NCBI GenBank assembly: GCA_027531145.1
Contig: JAPZRF010000015.1
Span: 1-64,000 of the forward strand
Origin: Brevundimonas sp.
GTDB lineage: Bacteria > Pseudomonadota > Alphaproteobacteria > Caulobacterales > Caulobacteraceae
DNA length: 64,000 nt
Direction: 5' to 3'
A program made the position numbers and the translations under genes. The notes under the pieces are model-generated. The model was given only the letters and a program-made list of their open reading frames with translations, had not been told where the DNA came from and ran no database searches. Shown in pieces: positions 16,652 through 25,377 of the stretch (position 1 is the stretch's first letter; each line of letters opens with the position of its first letter).

Positions 16652-17179
16652 CTATCCCCGCCGCAGGATGAACTCGTCGTCGCGCCAGCTGCCGACCGGG
16701 TACTGGTATTCGCCGGCTTTTTCGAAACCGTGCGCCGCGTACAGCTTCTGGGCCTTGAGGTTGCCGCTCCAGACCCCGATCCACAGCGGGCCCGCCGTGT
16801 GGACCTCCATCCAGTCGAGGGCCACGGCCAGCAACTGCGTGCCAAGGCCCAGGCCCTGCGCCGCCTTGCCCACATAGAGCCGGCGCAGCTCCATGTGCTC
16901 CGGACGAGCCTCCGGGTGGGGCAGGGTATTGGGCCCGGCGTTGGCGAAGGCGAGCGGATCCCCGTTGCGCTCGGCGACCCACCAGGCCGCCCTCGGCTCC
17001 TCCAGTTTCGCGGCGATGGCCCCGGGGCTGAAGCTGGCCGCGAGAAAGGGCGCAAGGTCGGCCTCGGGATAGGGGATGCCGAAGTCTCCCACGAAGGTGT
17101 CGAGAAAGGTCTGCCGGCCGAGTGCCCCGAGGGCGGCAGCGTCCTCGGGGCAGACGGGGCGGATCAGGGGCTCGGTCAT
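16652..17179 (-). CDS. GNAT-family N-acetyltransferase
   Basis: 175 residues. The acetyl-CoA binding motif A is visible as LRRLYVGKAAQGLGLGTQLLAVALDW (Q-G-x-G-x-G/L-G-x pattern, about 98-122), followed by motif B NLKAQKLYAAHGFEKAGEY, both typical of RimI/PAT-type GNAT enzymes. The acceptor (amine, amino acid or protein) cannot be inferred. First gene of the minus-strand run GNAT-mntA-hepT-VWA; its start diverges from the histone-deacetylase-like gene with 63 nt between. Confidence 0.85.
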   Translation of the reverse strand: MTEPLIRPVCPEDAAALGALGRQTFLDTFVGDFGIPYPEADLAPFLAASFSPGAIAAKLEEPRAAWWVAERNGDPLAFANAGPNTLPHPEARPEHMELRRLYVGKAAQGLGLGTQLLAVALDWMEVHTAGPLWIGVWSGNLKAQKLYAAHGFEKAGEYQYPVGSWRDDEFILRRG

Positions 17180-17242
17180 GCGCAGCGCCTACGCCGTCGC
17201 CCGGCAGGCGACAAGCGGTCGTGCCCGGCCTAGGGTCGCAGG

Positions 17243-18163
17243 ATGACTGTCGCCGTCTTCAGCCATCCCGACATGATCTCCCACCGGCCGGGCGAGGGGC
17301 ACCCAGAGCGTCCGGCCCGCCTCGCTGCCGTGATGTCGGCCCTCGCCGACTCCGGGCTCGACCGTGACCTGCGCACGGCCTCCGAGGCGGCGGTAGCCGA
17401 CCTGATCCGGGTGCATCCGCCGGCCCATGTCGAGCGGCTGCTGGCGGCCGGCCCCACCGGGGGGATCGCGGCGCTGGACGCGGACACCCTGCTTTCGCCG
17501 GGCAGCGTCCGCGCGGCGCGTCTCGCTGCAGGGGCGGCGGTGGATGCGGTGCGGGCGGTGGCGGCGGGGGAGCTGGACCGGGCGTTTGCGGCGGTGCGAC
17601 CGCCCGGTCACCATGCCGAGCCCGAGCGGGCCATGGGCTTCTGCCTGTTCTCCTCCGTTGCCGTGGCCGCGCGCGTGGCCCAGGCCGAGGGCCTGGCGCG
17701 GGTGGCGGTGATCGACTTCGATGTCCACCACGGCAATGGCACCCAGGCCGCGTTCGAGGCCGACCCGAGCCTGTTTCTCGGGTCGCTGCACCAGTGGCCG
17801 CTGTATCCGGGCACCGGGTCCGAGGACGAGAGCGGCGTCGGCAACATTGTCAACGCTACGGTCGAGCCGCATGCCCCGCGGGAGCGCTGGCGCGCCGCCC
17901 TGGCGGGGCGGCTGATGCCGGCGCTCGACGCCTTTGCGCCGGACCTAATCCTGATCTCGGCCGGGTTTGACGCCCACCGTCGCGATCCGCTGGCCCACCA
18001 GAGCCTTGAGGCCGAGGATTTCGCCTGGGCCACCCGGGCCGTGCTGGATGTGGCCCGGGTCCGCTGCGGCGGCAAGGTTGTCTCGTCGCTCGAGGGGGGC
18101 TACGACCTTGAGGGTCTGGGCTGTTCGGCGGCCGCCCACGTGGCGGCGCTGGACGAGGGGTAG
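17243..18163 (+). CDS. Histone-deacetylase/acetoin-utilisation (AcuC-HDAC) family amidohydrolase
   Basis: 306 residues of the class II HDAC-like fold. Zinc ligands are Asp160 and His162 ([11 protein letters not shown]) and Asp243 (SAGFDAH). The catalytic His pair is H123-H124 in RPPGHHAEP and the transition-state Tyr is in EGGYDLE (about 287). Bacterial members deacetylate acetylpolyamines, acetyl-lysine or related amides. The N-terminal [19 protein letters not shown] segment is the usual signature. Probably expressed alone; the gap to the next gene is 61 nt. Confidence 0.9.
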   Translation: MTVAVFSHPDMISHRPGEGHPERPARLAAVMSALADSGLDRDLRTASEAAVADLIRVHPPAHVERLLAAGPTGGIAALDADTLLSPGSVRAARLAAGAAVDAVRAVAAGELDRAFAAVRPPGHHAEPERAMGFCLFSSVAVAARVAQAEGLARVAVIDFDVHHGNGTQAAFEADPSLFLGSLHQWPLYPGTGSEDESGVGNIVNATVEPHAPRERWRAALAGRLMPALDAFAPDLILISAGFDAHRRDPLAHQSLEAEDFAWATRAVLDVARVRCGGKVVSSLEGGYDLEGLGCSAAAHVAALDEG

Positions 18164-18224
18164 GGGAGGCCCATGAGTTTGTGTTCAGAGTCTTGCCTGT
18201 TCTCAGAAGCATTTCTGGCGTCAC

Positions 18225-18860
18225 ATGGCCGCTGACGACCTCGAGATGCGCGTCGGCCCCGGGGTGACTCGGGTGCACGCGCCGCTGCGGCCAGGTGCCA
18301 TTATTCTCGCGCGCCACGGCGAGCCGGCGCTTTCGCGCAAGTGCCTGATCACCGCGCGCCAGTACGGCGAGTGGTGGGGCAGGTATGAGGTTGGCGGCCT
18401 GCGCGCCGGCCAGATCCCGCCGCGTGAGCTGGTGGCCGCCGCCGAGGGGGCGGGTGCCATCTACGCCTCCACCCGGCCCCGGGCGCTGGAGACCGCAGCT
18501 GCCGTCTGCAACGGCCGCGAGGTGATGGTCGACGCCCTGTTCATCGAGGCACCGCTGCCGCCGCCGCGGCTGCCGGACTGGATCCGCCTGTCGCCGCGGT
18601 GGTGGGGTGTGGTGTCGCGCTTCTGCTGGCACCTGTCCGACCGCCACCACCAGGAGGAGACCCGCGCCGCGGCTGCGGCCCGGGCGGAGCAGGCTGCCCA
18701 GGTGCTGATCGGCAGGGCCGAGGGCGGCCAGGATGTGCTGGTGCTGGCCCACGGCTACTTCAACCACATGGTCGGCCGCCGTTTGCAGGCGGACGGCTGG
18801 CACCTGGTTCAGAACCAGGGCTTCAGGTACTGGTCGCAGCGGCGCTTCGAGAAGCGCTGA
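18225..18860 (+). CDS. Histidine phosphatase family protein
   Basis: 211 residues. The phosphoglycerate-mutase-like motif appears as ILARHGEPAL (the phosphoacceptor His in R-H-G-E), with STRPRALETAAAV supplying the next Arg and VLVLAHGYFNHMVG the second catalytic His. The N-terminal 25 residues before ILARHGE are variable. The middle (SPRWWGVVSRFCWHLSDRHH) is Trp-rich and unusual. Substrate unknown. It ends 84 nt before xseB. Confidence 0.82.
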   Translation: MAADDLEMRVGPGVTRVHAPLRPGAIILARHGEPALSRKCLITARQYGEWWGRYEVGGLRAGQIPPRELVAAAEGAGAIYASTRPRALETAAAVCNGREVMVDALFIEAPLPPPRLPDWIRLSPRWWGVVSRFCWHLSDRHHQEETRAAAAARAEQAAQVLIGRAEGGQDVLVLAHGYFNHMVGRRLQADGWHLVQNQGFRYWSQRRFEKR

Positions 18861-18944
18861 TACGCTGATCACGCATTGCCGCCCCGTGTCCCGGCCTCTA
18901 GGGTCGGTCAACTGACATCGCGTTCTTGCTGCCCGCCAGGATCC

Positions 18945-19202
18945 ATGATCGACACGCCCGCCGCCAACGCCGTTCCCGCTGACCTTGGCTTCGAGGATGC
19001 GCTCGCGCAGCTCGAGAAGATTGTCGCCGAGCTCGAGTCTGGCCAGGCACCGCTGGAGCGTTCGATCGAGATCTATGAACGGGGTGCGGCGCTCAAGGCG
19101 CATTGCGAGGCGCGCCTCAAGGCGGCCCAGCTGCGGGTTGAGCAGATCGTCGTCGGGGCCGGCGGCGAGGCCCGCGGCGTCGAGCCGGCGAGCTTCGGAT
19201 GA
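18945..19202 (+). CDS. xseB: Exodeoxyribonuclease VII small subunit
   Basis: 85 residues from the ATG at 18945. FEDALAQLEKIVAELESG is the conserved helix of XseB, followed by APLERSIEIYERGAALKAHCEARLKAAQLRVEQIV; the length is typical. XseB joins several copies to one XseA to form exonuclease VII, which degrades single-stranded DNA from both ends. First gene of the compact operon xseB-csaA-ispA-dxs (ATGA overlap into csaA); the ispA-dxs linkage with xseB is common in proteobacteria. xseA is elsewhere. Confidence 0.93.
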   Translation: MIDTPAANAVPADLGFEDALAQLEKIVAELESGQAPLERSIEIYERGAALKAHCEARLKAAQLRVEQIVVGAGGEARGVEPASFG

Positions 19203-19546
19203 CGTTGCCGGCGACCATCAGCTGGGACGACTTTGCCCGGGTCGACATCCGTCTGGGACGCCTTCTGAAGGCCGAGTCCTTTCCCGAGGCGCGCAAGCCG
19301 GCCTATCGCCTGAAGATAGACTTCGGTCCGCAGATCGGGGTGAAGAAGAGCTCGGCCCAGATCACCCGGCACTATGCGGTGGATCAGCTGGTGGGTCGCA
19401 ATGTCGCCGCCGTAGTCAATTTTCCGCCGCGCCAGATCGGGCCCTTCATGTCCGAGGTGCTGACGCTCGGCTTTCCGGATGCGGAGGGCGAGGTGGTGCT
19501 GGTCGGGGTCGACCGTGACGCCGAGATCGGAGGGCGGCTGTTTTGA
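19199..19546 (+). CDS. csaA: tRNA-binding protein CsaA
   Basis: 115 residues, a single Trbp111/EMAP-type OB-fold domain. The sequence [28 protein letters not shown] then [10 protein letters not shown] and [20 protein letters not shown] is nearly diagnostic of CsaA. These homodimers bind tRNA through conserved surfaces and have been assigned a chaperone/secretion-related role in Bacillus; the physiological task in alphaproteobacteria is unclear. It overlaps xseB (ATGA) and ispA (TTGA), so it is an integral member of the xseB-ispA-dxs operon here. Confidence 0.92.
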   Translation: MTLPATISWDDFARVDIRLGRLLKAESFPEARKPAYRLKIDFGPQIGVKKSSAQITRHYAVDQLVGRNVAAVVNFPPRQIGPFMSEVLTLGFPDAEGEVVLVGVDRDAEIGGRLF

Positions 19547-20454
19547 CCGTGATCGCCATGCCGCCCTCAGTTCATGAGCGCGTCCGCCAGCGGGTGGCCG
19601 AGGTGGCCGACATCGTCACCGTCGCGCTCGATGAGCTGTTGCCCCGGGTCGAGGGCCCGGAGTCGCGGTTGACCGAGGCCATGCGGTACGCTGCGCTCGG
19701 TCCGGGCAAGCGGCTGCGACCCTTCTTTGCGCTGGAGGCCTCGCGCTTCTTTGAGGTCGATGAGCGCGCCGTGCTGCGCGCCGCCTGCGCCCTGGAGTGC
19801 GTGCACGCCTATTCGCTGGTGCACGATGACCTGCCCTGCATGGACGATGACGACATGCGCCGTGGTCGTCCGACCCTGCACCGGGCCTATGACGAGGCCA
19901 CCGCCGTGCTGGCCGGCGACGCCCTGCAGACGGCGGCCTTCGACATCCTGCTCGACCCGGAGACCCACGACGACGCGGAGATCCGCTGCGAGCTGGCGGC
20001 GCGGCTGTCCCTGTCGTCCGGCGCGCGCGGCATGGCGGGCGGTCAGATGCTCGACCTGATGGGCGTGCGCGACGACCTGGGCGGGGTGGCGCGCATGCAA
20101 CGGCTCAAGACCGGCGCCCTGTTCAGCTATGCCTTCGAGATACCGATCATCATCGCCCGGGTTGGCGACCCGTATCGCGCGGCCCTGATGAATTTCGCCC
20201 ACGACATCGGCCTCGCCTACCAGATCGTCGATGACCTGCTGGACGCCGAGGGGGACGAGGACCTGCTGGGCAAGGCTGCCCAGAAGGATGCGGCCCAAGG
20301 CAAGACCAACTTCGTCACCCTGCTGGGCGTCGACGCGGCGCGGCATAGGGTGGCCCATCTGGCCGACCAGGCGCGGGGGCATCTGGACCTTTTCGGCGCA
20401 AAGGCCGAAAACCTGAAGGCGAGCGTGGATTTCGTCCTGAAGCGACGCTCTTGA
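19543..20454 (+). CDS. ispA: Farnesyl (polyprenyl) diphosphate synthase
   Basis: 303 residues. The two aspartate-rich motifs are present: [19 protein letters not shown] (first, DDx4D, about 94-110) and [19 protein letters not shown] (second, about 226-244), together with [10 protein letters not shown] for isopentenyl-diphosphate binding. IspA condenses IPP with DMAPP/GPP to farnesyl diphosphate. The start is ambiguous: TTG at 19543 overlaps the csaA stop; GTG 19549 and ATG 19558 are alternatives. Followed by dxs, which makes the pathway's first committed intermediate. Confidence 0.93.
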   Translation: MTVIAMPPSVHERVRQRVAEVADIVTVALDELLPRVEGPESRLTEAMRYAALGPGKRLRPFFALEASRFFEVDERAVLRAACALECVHAYSLVHDDLPCMDDDDMRRGRPTLHRAYDEATAVLAGDALQTAAFDILLDPETHDDAEIRCELAARLSLSSGARGMAGGQMLDLMGVRDDLGGVARMQRLKTGALFSYAFEIPIIIARVGDPYRAALMNFAHDIGLAYQIVDDLLDAEGDEDLLGKAAQKDAAQGKTNFVTLLGVDAARHRVAHLADQARGHLDLFGAKAENLKASVDFVLKRRS

Positions 20455-20519
20455 GGAAACGCCCCCGTCCCGAGGGGTTGCAGTCAGCCGATAAGGCCCG
20501 AGCCGGAAACATTCGATCC

Positions 20520-22430
20520 ATGTCCAAGACGCCGTTGCTCGACACCGTCCACGTCCCCGCCGACTTCCGCGATTTCGACGCGCCCCGCCTGCGCCAGCTC
20601 GCCGATGAGCTGCGCGCCGAGACCATCGACGCGGTGTCGGTGACCGGCGGCCACCTCGGGGCCGGGCTCGGCGTGGTCGAGCTGACCGTGGCCCTGCACC
20701 ATGTGTTCGAGACGCCGCGCGACATCCTGATCTGGGATGTCGGTCACCAGTGCTATCCGCACAAGATCCTGACCGGTCGGCGCGACCGTATCCGCACCCT
20801 GCGCCAGGGCGGCGGCCTGTCCGGCTTCACCAAGCGCTCGGAGAGTGAATACGACCCGTTCGGCGCGGCCCACGCCTCGACCTCGATCTCGGCGGCGCTG
20901 GGCTACTGCGCCGCCCGCGACCAGCGCGGCGAGGACAACAAGGTCGTGGCGGTGATCGGCGACGGCTCGATGTCGGCGGGCATGGCCTATGAGGCGATGA
21001 ACAACGCCGCCGAGACGACCCGCCAGCTGATGGTGGTTCTGAACGACAACGACATGTCGATCGCCCCGCCGGTCGGGGGCATGAGCGCCTATCTGGCCAA
21101 GCTGGTGTCCGGCGGGGCCTACCAGAACCTGCGTCGCTTCGGGAAGCAGGTGGCCGATCACCTGCCGCGGCCGTTCCGCGACGCCGCCCGCAAGGCAGAG
21201 GAGTATGCCCGAGGCATGGTCACCGGCGGAACCTTCTTCGAGGAGATGGGCTTCTACTACATCGGGCCGATCGACGGGCACGATCTCGACGCCCTCGTGC
21301 CGGTCCTGAAGAACGCGGCGGCGATCGACGACCGGCCGGTGCTGGTCCATGTCGTGACCCAGAAGGGCAAGGGCTACGCCCCGGCCGAGCGCAGCGCCGA
21401 CAAATACCACGGGGTCGTCAAGTTCGACGTCGTCTCCGGCAAGCAGGCCAAGGCCGCCTCCAACGCCCCGAGCTACACCAAGGTGTTCGGGACCGAGCTG
21501 ATCAAGCGCGCCGAGCGCGACCCGCGCATCGTGGCGATCACGGCGGCCATGCCTTCGGGCACCGGGCTGGACCTGTTCGGCCAGGCGTTGCCCAAGCGCA
21601 CCTTTGATGTCGGGATCGCCGAGCAGCACGCCGTCACCTTCGCCGCCGGTCTGGCGGCGGACGGCATGAAGCCATTCTGCGCCATCTACTCGACTTTCCT
21701 GCAGCGCGGTTACGACCAGGTCGTGCACGACGTGGCCATCCAGGGGCTCCCCGTGCGCTTCGCCATGGACCGGGCCGGTCTTGTCGGGGCCGACGGTGCC
21801 ACCCATGCCGGCAGCTTCGACATCGGTTACATGGGTGCCCTGCCGGGCATGGTGCTGATGGCCGCCGCCGACGAGGCCGAGCTCGCGGCCATGATCGCTA
21901 CCGCCTGCGAGATCGACGACCGGCCCAGCGCCTTCCGCTATCCGCGCGGCGACGGCGTCGGGGTCGAGATCCCCGAGCTGGCGGCCCCGCTGGAGATCGG
22001 CAAGGGGCGTATTGTGCGCGACGGCACGACGGTCGCCCTGCTGTCATTCGGCACCCGCCTGCAGGAGACGCTCAAGGCCGCCGACCTGCTGGCCGCGCGC
22101 GGGGTTTCGGCCACCGTCGCCGACGCCCGCTTCGCCAAGCCGCTGGACGAGGACCTGATCCTCCGCCTGGCGCGGGAGCACGAGGCGCTGGTGACCATCG
22201 AGGAAGGTGCCATGGGCGGCTTCGGTGCCTTCGTCCTGCAGATGCTGGCCGAGCGCGGGGCGCTGGATACGGGGCTGAAGGTGCGCACCATGCATCTGCC
22301 GGACACCTTCCAGGACCACGACAAGCCGGACCTGATGTACGCTGAAGCCGGGCTCAATGCCGAGCACATCGCCGCCCGCACCCTTGCAGCGCTGGGCGTC
22401 GACCGGGCCACCGGGGCCGCGCGGGCGTGA
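20520..22430 (+). CDS. dxs: 1-deoxy-D-xylulose-5-phosphate synthase
   Basis: 636 residues, normal for Dxs. Thiamine diphosphate site: [16 protein letters not shown]; substrate and pyrimidine-domain signatures [44 protein letters not shown] and [18 protein letters not shown] are all present. It joins pyruvate and glyceraldehyde 3-phosphate, the first step of the MEP isoprenoid pathway, feeding IspA encoded just upstream. The ATG at 20520 begins the family N-terminus (the frame stays open back to 20451 but that part overlaps ispA). Converges on the minus-strand lipoprotein gene. Confidence 0.97.
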   Translation: MSKTPLLDTVHVPADFRDFDAPRLRQLADELRAETIDAVSVTGGHLGAGLGVVELTVALHHVFETPRDILIWDVGHQCYPHKILTGRRDRIRTLRQGGGLSGFTKRSESEYDPFGAAHASTSISAALGYCAARDQRGEDNKVVAVIGDGSMSAGMAYEAMNNAAETTRQLMVVLNDNDMSIAPPVGGMSAYLAKLVSGGAYQNLRRFGKQVADHLPRPFRDAARKAEEYARGMVTGGTFFEEMGFYYIGPIDGHDLDALVPVLKNAAAIDDRPVLVHVVTQKGKGYAPAERSADKYHGVVKFDVVSGKQAKAASNAPSYTKVFGTELIKRAERDPRIVAITAAMPSGTGLDLFGQALPKRTFDVGIAEQHAVTFAAGLAADGMKPFCAIYSTFLQRGYDQVVHDVAIQGLPVRFAMDRAGLVGADGATHAGSFDIGYMGALPGMVLMAAADEAELAAMIATACEIDDRPSAFRYPRGDGVGVEIPELAAPLEIGKGRIVRDGTTVALLSFGTRLQETLKAADLLAARGVSATVADARFAKPLDEDLILRLAREHEALVTIEEGAMGGFGAFVLQMLAERGALDTGLKVRTMHLPDTFQDHDKPDLMYAEAGLNAEHIAARTLAALGVDRATGAARA

Positions 22431-22451
22431 GCCTCCGCCCGGACAGGTGCC

Positions 22452-22940
22452 CTATTCGCAGCGCTTGAAGTAGCGCTCGATCTCGCCGACCGACACGGCC
22501 TGGGCGGCGAGGCCGACACGCTCGCCGCCGCTGTCCAGCGTCAGCCATCCGAGCGCGCGGAACCGGGTGAAGACCGGGGCGTTCACCGGTGCCTCGGCGA
22601 GCAGCAGGAACTCATCGTCGAGGTGGCTCGGCTCAGAGGTCGCGCGCCAGCGGCCCGTGACGCCGCCCGACTCCAGCCGGATCTCAGTCGCCGCCTGCGC
22701 GGCCGGCTGCAGCAGCGTCGTGCGGCCGCTGCCGGCTTGGCAGTCAAACCTGAGCCTGAGCTCGTCCGAGGCCTCGACCCCGTAGGCCAGCATGGCGCTG
22801 TCGCCGTCCAGATGGAAATGCCAGTCCTGACCGGCGACCGGCAGGGGCGCCGCCGGGGCAGCCGGTGCCACGGCCGGGCGCGGCGCGCAGGCGGCCAGGC
22901 CCAGAAGGCCGAGGCCCGTGACGGCAAAGATGGCGCGCAT
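22452..22940 (-). CDS. Predicted lipoprotein, member of a tandem exported family
   Basis: 162 residues. The signal peptide ends in L-A-A-C (Cys18), a canonical lipobox, then a Pro/Ala-rich spacer and a domain of about 125 residues. The segment AMLAYGVEASDELRLRFDCQAGSGRTTL and the C-terminal LGWLTLDSGGE then a terminal Cys (KRCE) recur in the two genes upstream on the same strand (22956 and 23437), so I regard the three as diverged tandem paralogues. No known domain recognised. All three lie between dxs and flgH, an interval where dxs and flgH are near neighbours in related genomes. Confidence 0.7.
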   Translation of the reverse strand: MRAIFAVTGLGLLGLAACAPRPAVAPAAPAAPLPVAGQDWHFHLDGDSAMLAYGVEASDELRLRFDCQAGSGRTTLLQPAAQAATEIRLESGGVTGRWRATSEPSHLDDEFLLLAEAPVNAPVFTRFRALGWLTLDSGGERVGLAAQAVSVGEIERYFKRCE

Positions 22941-22955
22941 GCGTGGCCCCCTGCT

Positions 22956-23399
22956 CTAGAGGGCGCAAAGCTCCACCAAGCGGCGCAGCTTGGCAAGATG
23001 GGGGCGGGGGACGTGCACGACCTCGCTGCGGCCCCCGCTGTCCAGCGTTATCTGGCCTTCGGCGACCAGGGCCGTGACCAGGGGATGATCGAGCGCCATC
23101 GCAGCTCGTAGCGCCTCGCCGCGCACCGTTTCCAGCTGAGCTGTGGCCGAGGTGCCGCCAGCGGAGAGTGTGACGAACGGAGCTGCAGGGCGCACACCAT
23201 AGACCGTCATTGCGAGACGGTTCTGCCCGGGCGTGCACTCAAGCGTGGCGCGCAGGCGGTCCGTTTCCGGCACCTCGTGTGCAAGGGTGATGGCCCCGCC
23301 GCCCTCGTACAGGGTCCAGGTCCAGACGCTCTGGGTGCCGGCTGCGTTGGCGATGGCCAGCAGCGCTGCAGTCAGGACCGCGGTCGTCGCCTGGCCCAT
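22956..23399 (-). CDS. Exported protein, tandem paralogue 2, unknown function
   Basis: 147 residues from the ATG at 23399; an earlier start at 23495 would put a Pro-rich tail before the signal sequence. The leader (AVLTAALLAIANAAG) is a signal peptide with a likely AxA-type cleavage rather than a lipobox. The mature domain shows ITLAHEVPETDRLRATLECTPGQNRLAM and later AEGQITLDSGGRSEVV, matching equivalent segments in the flanking paralogues. A Cys is the third residue from the end (ELCAL). Spacing to the next gene is 15 nt, suggesting one operon. Confidence 0.68.
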   Translation of the reverse strand: MGQATTAVLTAALLAIANAAGTQSVWTWTLYEGGGAITLAHEVPETDRLRATLECTPGQNRLAMTVYGVRPAAPFVTLSAGGTSATAQLETVRGEALRAAMALDHPLVTALVAEGQITLDSGGRSEVVHVPRPHLAKLRRLVELCAL

Positions 23400-23436
23400 G
23401 TCCGGCCCCTTCCCTCTGGTGAGCAAGCCAAGGTGC

Positions 23437-23898
23437 TCAGGTCCGGGCCGAAGCGCAATGGGCGAGGAAGGTGCGGGCGAGACGGCGTCCGGCACCGTCG
23501 GCCGGGATCAGGCTGCGCTCGTCGAGCTCATTGACGACCGGCAGGCCTGCGCCTGACGTAAGCTGCGCCAGGGCCCGGTCATCGCGGGGCATGCGCGCGT
23601 TCGCCAGAAGCTCGCCGCTCAGGGGGTCGATCGGTGCCTTGACCGTTCTGGCCTGCAGCAAGGCCGGGCTGTCCGGGCGCACGGGCCCGTACACGCTCAC
23701 GGTGCCGCCCGGCGCGCAGGTCAGCATGACGGCGAGATGATCCGAGTCGGGCACGCCGAAGGCCAGCTTGGCCAGGTTGCCCTCCCGGGAGAGCGTCCAC
23801 GTCATGGTCGCGCCTGGGTCCGCCGTGTGAGGCTCGGTGCGGGCCGCCATGGCCAGGGTCGCCAGAAGGGCCGCCGCGGGCAAGAGGAATCTGAACAT
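23437..23898 (-). CDS. Exported protein, tandem paralogue 3, unknown function
   Basis: 153 residues from the ATG at 23898, selected because it begins a clear signal peptide (FRFLLPAAALLATLAMAA). The mature region has LAKLAFGVPDSDHLAVMLTCAPGGTVSVYG, closely parallel to the corresponding stretches of the two downstream paralogues (G/H-V-x-x-S/T-D-x-L-x-x-x-L/F-x-C). A conserved Cys lies near the C-terminus (AHCASART). It is the first gene of the three on the minus strand. An upstream in-frame extension to 24108 is low-complexity and rejected. Confidence 0.68.
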   Translation of the reverse strand: MFRFLLPAAALLATLAMAARTEPHTADPGATMTWTLSREGNLAKLAFGVPDSDHLAVMLTCAPGGTVSVYGPVRPDSPALLQARTVKAPIDPLSGELLANARMPRDDRALAQLTSGAGLPVVNELDERSLIPADGAGRRLARTFLAHCASART

Positions 23899-24028
23899 GG
23901 ATCGGCTCGCGTTCGAGGTCTTGACGCGAGGCGAGAGTGAGGGCTCACGGCTCCCCTTGCGTTCCACCACCCTCGCGGAGCGCAGATGAACACAGGCTGA
24001 GCCGTTTCGCCCCGGGGGCGAGCCGGAA

Positions 24029-24784
24029 TCAGAACGGCGAGAAGCGCTCGACGAGATTCTGGGCCACCGGGGCGGCCTGCATGCGACTGATGTCGCCGCG
24101 ACCGCCATAGGAGATGCGAGCCTCTGCGATCTGGGTATGGTCGACCGTGTTGGCCGAGGAGATGTCCTCGGGGCGCACGATGCCGGCCACGGTCAGCTCG
24201 CGCACCTCGCGGTTGGTGCGCACTTCCTGCCGACCCTGGATAACGAGATTGCCGTTCGGCATGACGGCGGTGACCACCGCGGCGATGGTCAGCTCGACCT
24301 GCTCGGCCCGGCTGACGGTGCCCGAACCGGTCGCGTTGGACTCGCCCTGTAGGCCCACCATGCTGGCGGGGTCGAAGCCGCCTGGGAAGGCCCGGCCGAG
24401 GCTGCCTTCCAGTCCGAAAAGGTTATTGACCCCGGCGGAGATCTCGTTGCTGCGGTTGCGCTGGGTGGTGTTGGAGGTCTGGGCCCTGTCGTCGATGTTG
24501 ACGTTCACCGTCAGGATGTCCCCGACCCGGCGCGCGCGCTGGTCGCCGAAGAAGGTCCGGGCACCGATGCGCCACAGGGAATTTGCGCTGGCGGGCCGGT
24601 TCTCAGGGGATGCCAGCACCTGCTGCTGCACCGGTACGAGGGCGGCCGGATAGCCGATCGGGGCCAGCTGCGGCCCGCGAACCGCCTCGACCGCAGTGCT
24701 GCAGGCGGCCAGAGGCAGGAGGGCCATCACGACCAGGCGCGAAGGACGCAGGTGGGGCGACATGGACATGGCGAAAACTCTCAT
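24029..24784 (-). CDS. flgH: Flagellar L-ring protein FlgH
   Basis: 251 residues. The leader ends in L-A-A-C (Cys28), the lipobox expected of FlgH, which forms the outer-membrane L ring around the rod. The family core is visible: NSLWRIGARTFFGDQRARRVGDILTVNVNIDDRA, RSNEISAGVNNLFGLEGSLG, then NLVIQGRQEVRTNREVRELTVAGIVRPEDIS. The ATG at 24784 overlaps the flgA stop (ATGA). Last gene of the sigma-54-driven flgF-flgG-flgA-flgH operon. Confidence 0.96.
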   Translation of the reverse strand: MRVFAMSMSPHLRPSRLVVMALLPLAACSTAVEAVRGPQLAPIGYPAALVPVQQQVLASPENRPASANSLWRIGARTFFGDQRARRVGDILTVNVNIDDRAQTSNTTQRNRSNEISAGVNNLFGLEGSLGRAFPGGFDPASMVGLQGESNATGSGTVSRAEQVELTIAAVVTAVMPNGNLVIQGRQEVRTNREVRELTVAGIVRPEDISSANTVDHTQIAEARISYGGRGDISRMQAAPVAQNLVERFSPF

Positions 24785-25377
24785 CGGCTGGCGAGAACGG
24801 CGGCGTTGGCGCGCGCCTGCAGTGCGGCGGGCCCGGCGAGGGCGCGCCCCGGGGCCGCGGCGACGGCCTCGATCACGCGGCCGGACTGGAGATTGAGCAC
24901 CGGGAGGGGCTGGCCGACGGCGGCGTTGCGCTGGGCGCGGCCGGTGATGGTCAACCGGACGCCGTCGAGCTCGTAGACGACCTGGACGCTGTCGCCGCGC
25001 TGGATCACGGCGGCACCCGGGATCGCCCGCACCGGTGTCGGGGTGGCGACGAGGGCACCCGCAGCCGCGGCTGGCGCGCCTCCTGCGTCCGGGACCGCCG
25101 CTTCCGGCGCGCGGCGCACGACGATGCGGCGCAGGCCTTGGGGATTGGTCCAGTCGAGCCCGGCGGCGCGGGCGACGGCCTGGATCCTGTGGGCGGGCAG
25201 GACCACGGACGGTCCGACCCGCTCGGCCACCAGCACGCCGGCGGCCTGACCGGCACCGTCGAAGATATCGCCGAGAGTGACGCGCCCGTCGGTGTCCTGC
25301 GGACTGGCGCGCAGGGTGACCGGGTCTGCCAGGGCCGGTGCCGCCGCAGCGAGCAGGAGGGCGAGCAGGACGCGCAT
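24781..25377 (-). CDS. flgA: Flagellar P-ring assembly chaperone FlgA
   Basis: 198 residues with a signal peptide (RVLLALLLAAAAPALA) and a C-terminal SAF-type domain (PVRAIPGAAVIQRGDSVQVVYELDGVRLTITGRAQRNAAVGQPLPVLN) typical of FlgA, the periplasmic chaperone for P-ring protein FlgI. The domain before it contains DPVTLRASPQDTDGRVTLGDIF. The start codon overlaps the flgG stop, and the stop overlaps flgH. The gene lies in frame with a longer open frame reaching 26226, but that extension overlaps flgG and is not real. Confidence 0.93.
   Translation of the reverse strand: MRVLLALLLAAAAPALADPVTLRASPQDTDGRVTLGDIFDGAGQAAGVLVAERVGPSVVLPAHRIQAVARAAGLDWTNPQGLRRIVVRRAPEAAVPDAGGAPAAAAGALVATPTPVRAIPGAAVIQRGDSVQVVYELDGVRLTITGRAQRNAAVGQPLPVLNLQSGRVIEAVAAAPGRALAGPAALQARANAAVLASR

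Noticed and set aside
18181..18206. LexA box upstream of the histidine phosphatase (two GTTC strings)
   Set aside because: The two GTTC motifs are 12 bases apart, not 7, so this is not the SOS box.
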